A DNA stretch of 64,000 bases from Pseudoalteromonas caenipelagi (lineage in GTDB: Bacteria > Pseudomonadota > Gammaproteobacteria > Enterobacterales > Alteromonadaceae): contig NZ_JABBPG010000013.1 of NCBI RefSeq assembly GCF_013140855.1, forward strand, positions 1 to 64,000. The letters are read 5' to 3'. A program made the translations under genes and the position numbers. The notes below the pieces were generated by a model. It was given only the letters and a program-made list of their open reading frames with translations. It was not told where the DNA came from and searched no databases. Position 1 is the stretch's first letter. Each line of letters begins with the position of its first letter. Shown here piece after piece: positions 35,456-44,150 of this stretch.

Positions 35456-37371
35456 ACGTCAATACTTTGCTCAAACGCGGCTTGTTTTTCTTCAAGCTCT
35501 TCTAAAGCGAATAAGAGCGACTCTTCTACTTCATTCAGTAGTGGCGTTACTTTGGCTTGCTGAGCCAGTAACTCAGTCAGTTTGGCTTTGTTTTCCTCTT
35601 GATAGATATCGTTATCAGCAAGCTGTTGTTCGATTTCAGCAAGTTGTTCAGAGTATTTATCGAGTGACTTCTCAAGTTTCTCAATGTTTTTCTTCAGAGG
35701 TTGGACTGACTTTCTAAACTCAGCTTCAAGGCGTTTTTGCTCTTTTCGATTAACGCTAGAGTGCGCTTTAGGCTGATCTTGTGGTTTTTTACTTGCTTCT
35801 TTGTTGGCGTTGAGTAGCCACTGGTAGTAGGCATCTAAATCATAGCCAAACTGTGTAACTTCTCCATTGTCGACTAAGTAATATTCATCTGCGGTATTTT
35901 TGAGCATGTGACGATCGTGAGATACTGTCACCATTGCACCTTCAAAGCCTTGTAATGCCATAACCAAAGCATGGCGCATTTCTAAGTCTAAGTGGTTGGT
36001 TGGCTCATCTAGTAATAGCAAGTTAGGTTTTTGGTAAACTAACATCGCAAGGACCAGTCGTGCTTTTTCGCCACCCGAAAATGGCGCAACAGGCTCAAGT
36101 GCTTTATCACCATGAAACGCAAAACCGCCCAAAAAGTCACGTAATGACTGCTCGCTGGCTTTAGGGTCTAGGCGCTGAATATGAGTGATTGCACTGGCAC
36201 CTAAATCGAGAGATTCAAGCTGATGCTGGGCAAAATAGCCCACTTTCAAGCCTTGGTGCATAAACACCTCACCTGATTGCGGCTTAAGTTCACCTGCTAA
36301 AAGCTTAATTAGCGTTGATTTACCCGCCCCATTACGGCCCAATAATGCGATGCGACTACCTGGGACCAAGTTGAGTTTTATTTTGTGCAGTATGGTTACA
36401 TCGCCATAGCCCGCCTGCGCGCCATCTAGTGTCATAAGCGGGTTAGGCAGGGTTGTCGGCTCCGCAAATTCAAAATCAAAGGGGGAGTCTGCGTGTGCCG
36501 GGGCTAATTTTTCCATGCGCTCTAGTGCTTTTACACGGCTCTGCGCTTGCTTGGCTTTACTGGCTTTTGCTTTAAAGCGAGTAATGAACTTTTCTAAGTG
36601 GGCTATCTGTTCTTGCTGTTTGGCAAATAGGGCTTGGTGCTGAGCCATACGCTCTGCTTTTTGGCGCTCAAATTGCGAGTAGTGACCTTTATAAACATTA
36701 ATTTTTTGCTGGTCTATGTGCCAGATCTGGTCCACCACGGCATCTAAAAATTCTCTATCGTGAGAAATAAGCACAAGTGTACCTGTGTAGACTCGTAAAA
36801 ATCGCTCCAACCAGTAAACAGCATCTAAATCTAAGTGGTTAGTTGGCTCATCAAGCAACAATAAGTCTGCGTCACGAATAAGCGCCTGCGCCAAGTTCAA
36901 ACGCATGCGCCAACCACCTGAAAACGCACTGACAGCGTGCGTAATTTGTTCATTACTAAAACCCAAGCCATGCAGTAACTCACCCGCTTTGGCTTCGATG
37001 CTATAGCCTTTCATCAGCTCTAGTTGTTGATGAACTTTTGCCTGTTTTGCACCATCTTGTGCTTGTTCAGCTTCTTGTAATGCAACGCGACATTGATAGT
37101 ATTCAGGGTGTCCTTGTAGCACATAATCCAATGCGCTTATTTCTAATGCGGGAGTTTCTTGTTTAACAGAGGCAATAGACCAGTCTTTGGGAATTTGTAG
37201 CTCTCCAGCATCCAGAGTAAGTTCGCCTTTAAGTAGGGCAAAAAGTGACGATTTGCCACAGCCATTAGCCCCAACAAGACCGACTTTGTGCTCTGGAAAT
37301 AACGTGGCGCTGGCATCTTTTAATAAACTTTTTGTACCGCGTAGTAATTCAATATCAGACAGTTGGATCAT
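35452..37371 (-). CDS. yheS: ABC-F ATPase YheS
   Basis: 639 residues with two ATP-binding cassettes and no membrane segment. Cassette 1: Walker A GANGCGKSS, signature FSGGWRMRLNLAQAL, Walker B LLLLDEPTNHLD. Cassette 2: GRNGAGKST, FSGGEKARLVLAML, LLLLDEPTNHLD. The inter-cassette linker is rich in Lys and Arg; a C-terminal coiled coil runs from about residue 540. ABC-F proteins act on ribosomes; YheS relieves stalling on certain nascent chains. The gene heads the block with TIGR02444, DUF3149, yheT and yheU. Confidence 0.95.
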   Translation of the reverse strand: MIQLSDIELLRGTKSLLKDASATLFPEHKVGLVGANGCGKSSLFALLKGELTLDAGELQIPKDWSIASVKQETPALEISALDYVLQGHPEYYQCRVALQEAEQAQDGAKQAKVHQQLELMKGYSIEAKAGELLHGLGFSNEQITHAVSAFSGGWRMRLNLAQALIRDADLLLLDEPTNHLDLDAVYWLERFLRVYTGTLVLISHDREFLDAVVDQIWHIDQQKINVYKGHYSQFERQKAERMAQHQALFAKQQEQIAHLEKFITRFKAKASKAKQAQSRVKALERMEKLAPAHADSPFDFEFAEPTTLPNPLMTLDGAQAGYGDVTILHKIKLNLVPGSRIALLGRNGAGKSTLIKLLAGELKPQSGEVFMHQGLKVGYFAQHQLESLDLGASAITHIQRLDPKASEQSLRDFLGGFAFHGDKALEPVAPFSGGEKARLVLAMLVYQKPNLLLLDEPTNHLDLEMRHALVMALQGFEGAMVTVSHDRHMLKNTADEYYLVDNGEVTQFGYDLDAYYQWLLNANKEASKKPQDQPKAHSSVNRKEQKRLEAEFRKSVQPLKKNIEKLEKSLDKYSEQLAEIEQQLADNDIYQEENKAKLTELLAQQAKVTPLLNEVEESLLFALEELEEKQAAFEQSIDV

Positions 37372-37547
37372 AATGCTCTATTTTAAAACCCGAATTAAGG
37401 TGCATCATATCATGAACAATTGAGTTTAAGTCAGCGAAAAAGATGTGTCGATTGTTGGCGTATATCACTGACAATCGTATGCTATCTAGCTGGTTTGGGT
37501 TAAAATAGCGACTAACTAATGTTGGCGATGAGTTGTAGGGGCAAGCC

Positions 37548-37748
37548 ATGAAACAAAAAAAGCGTTTTATTGCAGGGGCATCGTGTCCAGAGTGCAAAGA
37601 ACTCGATGTGATGATGCTATTTAAAGAGCATGATGTTGAAAAGGTTGAGTGTGTAAAGTGTGGTCACATCATGACTCAGCCAGAGGAAGCAGTCCAAGCA
37701 TCTACACGCCAATTTGAGCAGGTCATTGGTGTATTTAAGCCAGAGTAA
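37548..37748 (+). CDS. yheV: YheV family zinc-ribbon protein
   Basis: 66 residues with a four-cysteine zinc ribbon: CPEC and CVKCGH. The family is typically encoded beside slyX and yheS, as here. The stop codon lies in the loop of its own terminator. Function unknown; a nucleic-acid or protein-binding role is plausible. Confidence 0.9.
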   Translation: MKQKKRFIAGASCPECKELDVMMLFKEHDVEKVECVKCGHIMTQPEEAVQASTRQFEQVIGVFKPE

Positions 37749-37768
37749 TACTCTGGCTTTGTTGTTTA
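37737..37768 (+). terminator. Terminator overlapping the yheV stop
   Basis: Stem AAGCCAGAG / CTCTGGCTT whose loop carries the TAA stop of yheV, followed by TGTTGTTT. Confidence 0.7.
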
Positions 37769-37978
37769 ATAATGCGGAGGAGGCGGCTCTTGATGTTGCG
37801 GCATTAAACCTTCTTCGCGACTTTCTTTTATTTTTTCACCCAACAGCTCTATCTGACGCTGCATTTTTGACAACCTTTGTTGGTGCATTTTGAGCTCGTC
37901 ATTGAGCGTTTCAATGGTATCGTCTTGAAAAGCCACTTTCGCTTCTAGCTCCGTAACGCGATTTTCTAATTCTGTCAT
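37766..37978 (-). CDS. slyX: SlyX protein
   Basis: 70 residues, a single long amphipathic coiled coil (ELENRVTELEAKVAFQDDTI) ending in the family tail PPPPHY. Usually found next to fkpA or slyD. Function undefined. It overlaps the end of the WD40 gene by four bases (ATGA-type), so the two are coupled. Confidence 0.95.
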   Translation of the reverse strand: MTELENRVTELEAKVAFQDDTIETLNDELKMHQQRLSKMQRQIELLGEKIKESREEGLMPQHQEPPPPHY

Positions 37979-38964
37979 TGGGACTCCACTTGATCAAAGC
38001 GCTCTAACAAGCCGCTGGAACTTTCAGTCATTAAAGCATTTTTTTGTTCGAGAAATGTGACATCGAACACCACTGCCGATTTAGGTCGACTACCTTCGCG
38101 CGGTTGTACTTTCCAAAGGCCAAGCTTTTGGCCATCTTTTACGCGCCACAATGTAAGCTCTCTATTTGGTGAGCCTGTGGCAAGTAAAGTAGCAGATTGA
38201 TTGAAGCGTACCGCGCTAAATATTTTCTGGCGCGCAATATACTGCAATTGTGACACAAGATCACCCGATGTCAGCTGCCAAATACTGGCTTTCTTTAAAC
38301 TATCGGCGGTAAAGGCATATTGGCCTGACGCGTCTAGCGCTACTTTTGTTACACGACTAGGGTGGTTGAAGCGATGAATAACTTGACCGGTACGAGTATC
38401 CCAAAAATAAGCGGTATAGTCGTTTGCTCCAGTCAGCGCGAAGGCACCATTGGGTGATAAAGCGATAGAGTTAATTTTTTCTTGGTGACCAAGGAACTCT
38501 ATGCGCCTTCCGCTTTCTAAGTCCAGATGCACAACCACGTTATCGCTACGACCATATAACACGAAGTGACCTTGGTTACTCACTGCGATATCGCGGATGG
38601 TGCCTGTTTGGATCTGATAGAAGCCTAGGTTTTTACCAGTGGTTATATCCCAAATTGCAAAAGTGTCATTTTCAGCGGTCACCGCAACACTATTGTCATA
38701 CGCGATGGCCAATGAATGGACTAAATTGCCATTAGATTTGGATTGTTGCCATTGATATTTTAGTCCGTGGACTTGATTGTCCCATAGACTGACACCATGT
38801 TCTACGGATGACACTAAACTGTAACGGCCATCGTGTGAAATAGCGGCAGCAAATGCGCCGCGGGCGGCATGCTCAACGGTTAAATCTGCTTTTTTATCAG
38901 CTGGGGTACAGCTGCTTAAAAAAAATAGCGCAGTAATCAGCAATAAGCGATCAAGTTTGAGCAT
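37975..38964 (-). CDS. WD40-repeat lipoprotein
   Basis: 329 residues. A lipoprotein signal (LLLITALFFLSSC) is followed by at least five WD40-like blades with the SxDGRYxLxxSxExxxxLWD pattern (for example ALSPNGAFALTGANDYTAYF and ITTGKNLGFY). A beta-propeller facing the periplasm, likely a scaffold for protein contacts. Similar proteins are common beside slyX in this order. Partners are not known. Confidence 0.85.
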   Translation of the reverse strand: MLKLDRLLLITALFFLSSCTPADKKADLTVEHAARGAFAAAISHDGRYSLVSSVEHGVSLWDNQVHGLKYQWQQSKSNGNLVHSLAIAYDNSVAVTAENDTFAIWDITTGKNLGFYQIQTGTIRDIAVSNQGHFVLYGRSDNVVVHLDLESGRRIEFLGHQEKINSIALSPNGAFALTGANDYTAYFWDTRTGQVIHRFNHPSRVTKVALDASGQYAFTADSLKKASIWQLTSGDLVSQLQYIARQKIFSAVRFNQSATLLATGSPNRELTLWRVKDGQKLGLWKVQPREGSRPKSAVVFDVTFLEQKNALMTESSSGLLERFDQVESQ

Positions 38965-39219
38965 AATATGGGTATTTCCCCTTAACGCTATGAATTACAC
39001 AAGGTAGACTAGAAGACTCTAAACACTTGCTTGCATTGTTACTTTGATAGTAGCGTATCGTTATCACAAAGTCGCTACAAGTCACAGAAAACGTTATATA
39101 TCTGCTTTAGTGCTTTACAATTTGGCATCTATCACGATGAATGGTAATGTGACTAAATATAGATTTAACCATTAATATAATATTAACAAGGCGGCCGAAA
39201 GGCTTGTCGGAGAGAGAGA

Positions 39220-39972
39220 ATGAAACAGACGATTAAATTGTCTTTGGTAGCAGCGTCGGTACTTGCACTGGCTGCGTGTAACCAAAAGGCAGAAGAAAAG
39301 CCAGCTGAACTAAAACTAGAAACAGAAGCACAGCAGCAAGCCTATGGCATTGGTGCTTCAGTTGGTAACTTTTTACAAAAAGATCTAGAAGACAAGAAAA
39401 GCTTTGGTATTGAGCTGGATCAAGCTCTTTTAAAGCGTGGCTTTGAAGATGCACTAGCGGGCAGCGCACAGCTTGATGAAGCTAAAATCCGTGAAGTACT
39501 GACTGCACTTGATACCTCTGTACGTGAAAAACAAGCTGAAAAAGTGAAGCTTGAAGCAGAACAGAACAAAGCTGAAGGTGAGAAGTACCTAGCTGAAAAT
39601 GCGAAAAAAGAAGGGGTATTAGTTACTGATTCAGGTCTTCAATATGAAGTTATCTCTGAAGGTGAAGGTAAAAAGCCATTAGATACTGATGTTGTTAAAG
39701 TACATTACAAAGGTACTTTGCTTGACGGTACTGAGTTTGATAGCTCATATGCACGTAACCAACCTGCTACTTTTGGTCTTCGCCAAGTAATCAAAGGTTG
39801 GACTGAAGGTTTACAACTTATGCCAGTTGGTTCTAAATTTAAATTCACAATCCCAGCTGAGTTAGGTTACGGTGAGCGTAACTTAGGTAAGATCCCAGCA
39901 AACTCTACATTGATTTTTGAAGTTGAATTACTTGAAATTCAAGAAGAAGAGAAAAAAGCTGAAGCTGAATAA
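39220..39972 (+). CDS. fkpA: FKBP-type peptidyl-prolyl isomerase FkpA
   Basis: 250 residues. N-terminal lipoprotein-type signal (SVLALAAC), a helical dimerisation domain to about residue 125 (FKBP_N), and a C-terminal FKBP domain: VVKVHYKGTLLDGTEFDSSY, GWTEGLQLMPVGSKFKFTIP and LGYGERNLGKIPANSTLIFE. It acts as periplasmic chaperone and proline isomerase. In E. coli FkpA is soluble; the AAC-N sequence here could instead be lipidated. It is divergent from the WD40/slyX pair. Confidence 0.95.
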   Translation: MKQTIKLSLVAASVLALAACNQKAEEKPAELKLETEAQQQAYGIGASVGNFLQKDLEDKKSFGIELDQALLKRGFEDALAGSAQLDEAKIREVLTALDTSVREKQAEKVKLEAEQNKAEGEKYLAENAKKEGVLVTDSGLQYEVISEGEGKKPLDTDVVKVHYKGTLLDGTEFDSSYARNQPATFGLRQVIKGWTEGLQLMPVGSKFKFTIPAELGYGERNLGKIPANSTLIFEVELLEIQEEEKKAEAE

Positions 39973-39989
39973 GCTGATGATTAAATAGC

Positions 39990-40016
39990 AAAAAAGGGCC
40001 TAATGGCCCTTTTTTA
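39990..40016 (+). terminator. Terminator of fkpA
   Basis: AAAAAAGGGCC / GGCCCTTTTTT, an A/T-flanked GC stem with loop TAAT. Near-symmetrical, so it may also serve rsd. Confidence 0.9.
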
Positions 40017-40047
40017 ATACTTAATACGTTCCGCTACGTAGTCAGTA

Positions 40048-40518
40048 TCAGTCGCTATGGTTAGCGTATAAGTTATCAATCAACTCATCTTCTAGCTCAA
40101 AACGAGATTCCAGAACTTCACCTAAATGAGATAAATCTTTGTCAAAGCTTTGTAGCACCTGATCTTGTGCGTTTTCAGCATATTTATCGTTGAAATCCAA
40201 AGCAATATCTGTCGTATCTGCAATACGTGGATACAGAGCTTTTGCGAGTTTGGCACTATCAGGGCCTTTCTCTTCACATGCTTCAACTAAGTTGTCGTAA
40301 ATTTCAAAGTGCCCAGCAGAAAGGTAATCCATGAGGATTTGACAAAAAGATTGAATCTGCATTTGATCTGGCAAGGCATGATCCTTTTTATCATAAGGAG
40401 AGAATCCCGCAATTTTACAGTACTGCAGTAATAATTCTTGTCGTTCTGCTAACCATGCATCAATAACACTATGGCTGCCTCCCCATTTTTCTTGGGCTTG
40501 TTCTAACCTCGAAAGCAT
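40048..40518 (-). CDS. rsd: Anti-sigma-70 factor Rsd
   Basis: 156 residues, helical, Rsd/AlgQ family. It binds sigma-70 region 4 and shifts RNA polymerase towards alternative sigma factors in stationary phase. Family signatures are the N-terminal RLEQAQEKWGGSHSVIDAWL, LLLQYCKIAG and the FCQILMDYLSAGHFEIYD segment. GGAGAT precedes the ATG. It is divergent from hemE, as in enterobacteria, where nudC intervenes. Confidence 0.92.
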   Translation of the reverse strand: MLSRLEQAQEKWGGSHSVIDAWLAERQELLLQYCKIAGFSPYDKKDHALPDQMQIQSFCQILMDYLSAGHFEIYDNLVEACEEKGPDSAKLAKALYPRIADTTDIALDFNDKYAENAQDQVLQSFDKDLSHLGEVLESRFELEDELIDNLYANHSD

Positions 40519-40967
40519 AGTGATCTCCTGTTGCGGATTATTTTATTCTATAAAAAGGAAATCTGCGGCAAAGGTCAACCTATTTTTATTTTTATTAGTG
40601 AGAAACTTCATAACTTGTTGATTGTTATGGTGTTCCTTTTTTGGTGTTATACAAAAAGAAAAACCACCTGAAGCGGTGGTTATAATGCAGTTTAGCTATT
40701 TGATAACTATTTTTATTTTTATTATAAAGGTGTTTTGTTGTTATTTTTGTAACGCGGCATTTTTATAACAAGTTTTTACCTATGTTGTAAATAGTTATAT
40801 GACATGTTTTTTGTATGTTTTTGGCAATGGTTTGCTAACATTTTGAGTTAACTGGAGTTTAATCTAGATCATACAGAGGTGAATTTGCGCTTTGGTTTAG
40901 ATAGAGTGCTCGCCAAGATAGTGTTACAATCTGCACAATTTTTAAAGCTTTGGAATCGAGATACGCT
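40519..40967. other. AT-rich intergenic region between rsd and hemE
   Basis: 449 bases with no coding gene. It contains a minus-strand promoter-like pair (TTTACA at 40791-40786, TTATAA at 40768-40763, 17-base spacer) and a terminator-like hairpin at 40662-40681, described as a possible small RNA. The hemE promoter must lie near 40900-40940. Confidence 0.6.
40651..40756 (-). ncRNA. Candidate small RNA
   Basis: On the minus strand a TTTACA / TTATAA promoter with 17-base spacing is followed after about 75 bases by a hairpin (AACCACC / GGTGGTT, 40662-40681) and a TTTTCTTTTT tail. The predicted transcript is about 105 bases, A/T-rich, without an evident reading frame. No named family recognised; chance occurrence in AT-rich DNA is possible. 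Confidence 0.35.
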
Positions 40968-42032
40968 ATGAGCGAATTGAAAAACGATCGTTATTTACGT
41001 GCGTTGATGAAACAGCCAGTTGATGTTACTCCTGTGTGGATGATGCGTCAGGCAGGTCGTTATTTACCTGAATATCGTGCAACCCGTGCGCAAGCTGGCG
41101 ACTTTATGAGTTTGTGTAAAAATGCAGAACTTGCCTGTGAAGTAACGTTGCAGCCACTGCGTCGCTACCCACTTGATGCGGCTATCTTATTTAGCGATAT
41201 TTTGACGATTCCAGATGCCATGGGTTTAGGCCTATATTTTGAAACTGGTGAAGGGCCTAAATTTGAGCGTCCGATCAGCTCGTTGCAAGATGTCAAAAAC
41301 ATTCCAAATATAGACCCAACCGATGAGCTGGGTTACGTAATGAATGCTGTCAGTACTATTCGTAGAGAATTAAAAGGCGAAGTACCGCTTATTGGTTTTT
41401 CCGGTTCTCCGTGGACACTGGCCACTTATATGGTGGAAGGTGGAAGCAGCAAAACATTTGGCAAGATTAAGAAAATGGCTTTTGCTGAGCCACAAACTTT
41501 GCACTTATTGTTAGATAAATTGGCAGACTCAGTCATTGATTACTTAAATGCGCAGATCAAAGCTGGTGCGCAATCTTTGATGATATTCGACTCTTGGGGT
41601 GGGGTGTTAAGTCCTCGAGATTATAAAGAGTTCTCGCTGCAGTACATGCATAAGATTGTTGATGGTTTAATTCGAGAGCATGATGGCCGTAAAGTACCTG
41701 TCACGCTATTTACCAAAAGTGGCGGTCAATGGATTGAAGCGATAGCGGCAACAGGCTGTGATGCAATTGGTCTTGACTGGACGATTGATATTGCTGATGC
41801 AAAACGTCGAGTTGGCGATAAAGTGGCGTTACAGGGGAATATGGACCCAGCTATGCTGCATGGTACGCCTGAGCGTATTCGTGAAGAAGTACAGTCTATT
41901 TTAGCTGGCTTTGGTGAGGGCTCTGGGCATGTATTCAACTTAGGTCACGGGATCACACCTGATGTAGACCCAGAAAATGCTGGTGTATTTATTAATGCAG
42001 TGCATGAATTCAGCGCTAAATATCACAAATAA
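40968..42032 (+). CDS. hemE: Uroporphyrinogen decarboxylase
   Basis: 354 residues, as in E. coli. The enzyme decarboxylates the four acetate side chains of uroporphyrinogen III to give coproporphyrinogen III in heme synthesis. Signatures are TPVWMMRQAGRYLPEYR near the N-terminus, AILFSDILTIPDAMG with the catalytic Asp, and IGFSGSPWTLATYMVEG. The start at 40968 matches the family; an in-frame start 18 bases earlier is less likely. Confidence 0.97.
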   Translation: MSELKNDRYLRALMKQPVDVTPVWMMRQAGRYLPEYRATRAQAGDFMSLCKNAELACEVTLQPLRRYPLDAAILFSDILTIPDAMGLGLYFETGEGPKFERPISSLQDVKNIPNIDPTDELGYVMNAVSTIRRELKGEVPLIGFSGSPWTLATYMVEGGSSKTFGKIKKMAFAEPQTLHLLLDKLADSVIDYLNAQIKAGAQSLMIFDSWGGVLSPRDYKEFSLQYMHKIVDGLIREHDGRKVPVTLFTKSGGQWIEAIAATGCDAIGLDWTIDIADAKRRVGDKVALQGNMDPAMLHGTPERIREEVQSILAGFGEGSGHVFNLGHGITPDVDPENAGVFINAVHEFSAKYHK

Positions 42033-42051
42033 TTGCTGAATGAAGAATATA

Positions 42052-42080
42052 AAAAAACCCAAGCGATGCTTGGGTTTTTT
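42052..42080. terminator. Bidirectional terminator between hemE and speE
   Basis: Perfect 13-pair stem AAAAAACCCAAGC / GCTTGGGTTTTTT with loop GAT; it serves both convergent genes. Confidence 0.95.
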
Positions 42081-42104
42081 ATAAAGGACGAGCTGATACC
42101 TAAA

Positions 42105-42965
42105 TTATTTGGTAAATGCACGTTTCATAAAGTTAGGTGTTGCAAGTGCACCTTTGTGAATACCAGTGTTGTAGTATTCTGTTGAGAATTTAGCGTTGTC
42201 AGCATCATTTTCTCTGAAGCCATTAAACTTCTCACTTTTACGAGCAAGTGTTGCTGACCACAACCCGCTTGGGTAAATAGGTTGAGGAAATGGCAAAGTT
42301 TGTAAGTCTACAAATCCCACATCTAACATAGCATCGCGCATTTCTAGTAATAAAGGCATGTGAGTCAGTGGTGATTCACTTTGTTGAACCATAATACCGC
42401 CAGGGCGTAATGCGTTTAGGCAGCTTGTATAAAATGCGTGATTAAATAAACCTTCACCAGGGCCTACTGGGTCTGTGCCGTCAACAATGATCACATCGAT
42501 AGACTCTGGTGCTGCTTCGCGCATATATTTGATGCCGTCATCAAACATAACCGTTGCTCTTGGGTCATTATTTGACTCACATAGCTCAGGGAAATACTTT
42601 AAAGACATTTGTGTAACAACTTCATCAATGTCGATTTGAGTGACACTTTCGACACCTGGGTGCTTCAGTACTTCGCGCAGAGTACCGCAGTCACCACCAC
42701 CAATAATAACGACGTTTTGTGGAGCCGGGTGAGAAAAGAGTGCCGGATGGCTCATCATTTCATGATAGAAAAAATTCTCTCTAGAGCTGACCATAGTGCA
42801 GCCATCAATGATCATGAGGTTGCCGTAGTTGGTCGTTTCGTACATTTCTACGTTTTGGAATGGCGACTGTATTTCATCCAGCTTTTTGTTGATGCGCAAT
42901 GAAAAGGCACTGCCATCACGATCGCTTACTTCCGTAAACCAACGATTTGCTTCTAAATTCGACAT
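42105..42965 (-). CDS. speE: Polyamine aminopropyltransferase (spermidine synthase)
   Basis: 286 residues. It transfers an aminopropyl group from decarboxylated S-adenosylmethionine to putrescine. Motifs: GNLMIIDGCTMVSSRENFFY, the nucleotide-binding IIGGGDCGTLREVLKH, the DIDEVVTQMSLKYFP acidic site, VDGTDPVGPGEGLF and QQSESPL. The ATG at 42965 gives the normal length; an open frame runs a further 52 codons upstream to a TTG at 43121. With speA at 44151 it feeds polyamine synthesis. No speD gene is adjacent. Confidence 0.93.
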   Translation of the reverse strand: MSNLEANRWFTEVSDRDGSAFSLRINKKLDEIQSPFQNVEMYETTNYGNLMIIDGCTMVSSRENFFYHEMMSHPALFSHPAPQNVVIIGGGDCGTLREVLKHPGVESVTQIDIDEVVTQMSLKYFPELCESNNDPRATVMFDDGIKYMREAAPESIDVIIVDGTDPVGPGEGLFNHAFYTSCLNALRPGGIMVQQSESPLTHMPLLLEMRDAMLDVGFVDLQTLPFPQPIYPSGLWSATLARKSEKFNGFRENDADNAKFSTEYYNTGIHKGALATPNFMKRAFTK

Positions 42966-43668
42966 ATCAATTTCACACTTACAAAAAAATAGTTGGCAAT
43001 TTTGCCAGTGCTTGTCCGTTAGCTCAATCAAAATTTGTTCACTAGGACAACTATTTTGATTGGTACGTGCAGCACCGTATCGGTTTAATAATAGAGCAAG
43101 TTCATGGTTTATGGAAAACAACGACTAATAAAGCCGAAATGACACCCTATGCGCTCAATTTACAGACAATAAAACTGTGCTGTAGGTTAATAAAGGTATT
43201 GCCAAAGAAATAATTATAAATCAGATGATTATCAAAAAAGGAAACGCAATGTAGAAAGTATAATGGTTAGTGCGATAGGGGGCGAGAGTAGCATAGCAAG
43301 GTGTAACAGTACCCAAAGTTCCGATAGCGTTGCGGTTGCTTGCGGATAAGAGCCAACTTTAGTTTGTGAGTCTATTGCGCAAAACGACAAAAATTTGCGC
43401 AATAAGCGCTGTATGCCTAGAGAGTTAGCGGAGATATCCGTGCCAACATGAAAGAGGGCATAAAGAAGCAGGTAAACCATATTCGTACGGTAAAGTGATG
43501 GTATGAATATGAAACAAAATATAGTTACTTTTTAATCGGTGGGTGCTTGATGCTAGTAAATAGTAATAAAGTGCTTACAAAGTGCGCAAAATTGAGTTAG
43601 CCTAGTATAGGTGTTCTTTATACAGGCACTTAAAATTTTACACTTCACTAAACATATAAGGAAGATAT
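42966..43668. other. Intergenic region with a 10 bp inverted repeat
   Basis: 703 bases with no convincing gene. At 43374-43403 ATTGCGCAAA and its exact complement TTTGCGCAAT are separated by 10 bases. At 42990-43005 a weak TGGCA/TGCCA hairpin followed on the minus strand by a T run lies in the speE leader. An open minus-strand frame at 43232-43480 has no ribosome binding site. Confidence 0.6.
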
Positions 43669-43935
43669 ATGAAACTTAAATTAGGCTTATCTGTAGCACT
43701 AGCTGGTAGCATCTTGCTATTAAGTGGATGTAACTCTACTAGCGAAAGCAGTGATGATCGTGTTGCAAAAGTGGATAATGACTTAGTGTGTGAATCTCGT
43801 CCTACGACTGGTAGCAACTTAAGAAAAAGACGCTGTATGTCTCGTCAGTTAGCTGAGCAAGTACAAAGAGAAAATAAAGATGCTATGCGCCAAGTAGAAA
43901 AAAAGGGTCGCGGTCAAAGTCATACTAGATACTAA
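43669..43935 (+). CDS. Small lipoprotein, unknown function
   Basis: 88 residues with AAGGAAG upstream of the ATG. The lipobox is LLLSGC at about residue 21. The mature part is polar, with two cysteines (LVCESRPTTGSNLRKRRC) that could form a disulfide, and a basic tail. No family beyond a general similarity to short Alteromonadales lipoproteins. A strong terminator follows. Confidence 0.8.
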   Translation: MKLKLGLSVALAGSILLLSGCNSTSESSDDRVAKVDNDLVCESRPTTGSNLRKRRCMSRQLAEQVQRENKDAMRQVEKKGRGQSHTRY

Positions 43936-43967
43936 TGCCTAAGCAGGTTCACCTGCTCTGGAATAAT

Positions 43968-43999
43968 AGCGCTAAACTTTCAATCGTTGGCGCTTTTTC
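43968..43999 (+). terminator. Rho-independent terminator
   Basis: Stem AGCGCTAA / TTGGCGCT (one G-U pair), 11-base loop, then TTTTCTTTC. A smaller AGCAGGT/ACCTGCT hairpin precedes it. Confidence 0.8.
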
Positions 44000-44150
44000 T
44001 TTCAAGCATCCGCACTTTAAACATCCCTTGTGTTTATGTTCCCAAAACTTTTTTACACCAAAATAGCCTCTGTAAATGTCTTAAAATTGTGTCGCTAATC
44101 AACCCTTGGCGTATTAATATAGGGGTTTTAGTTGATGAAAAGAGTAAGCC

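Noticed and set aside
43232..43480. 82-codon minus-strand frame between speE and the small lipoprotein
   Set aside because: No ribosome binding site, no domain, and it contains the inverted repeat at 43374-43403; probably non-coding.
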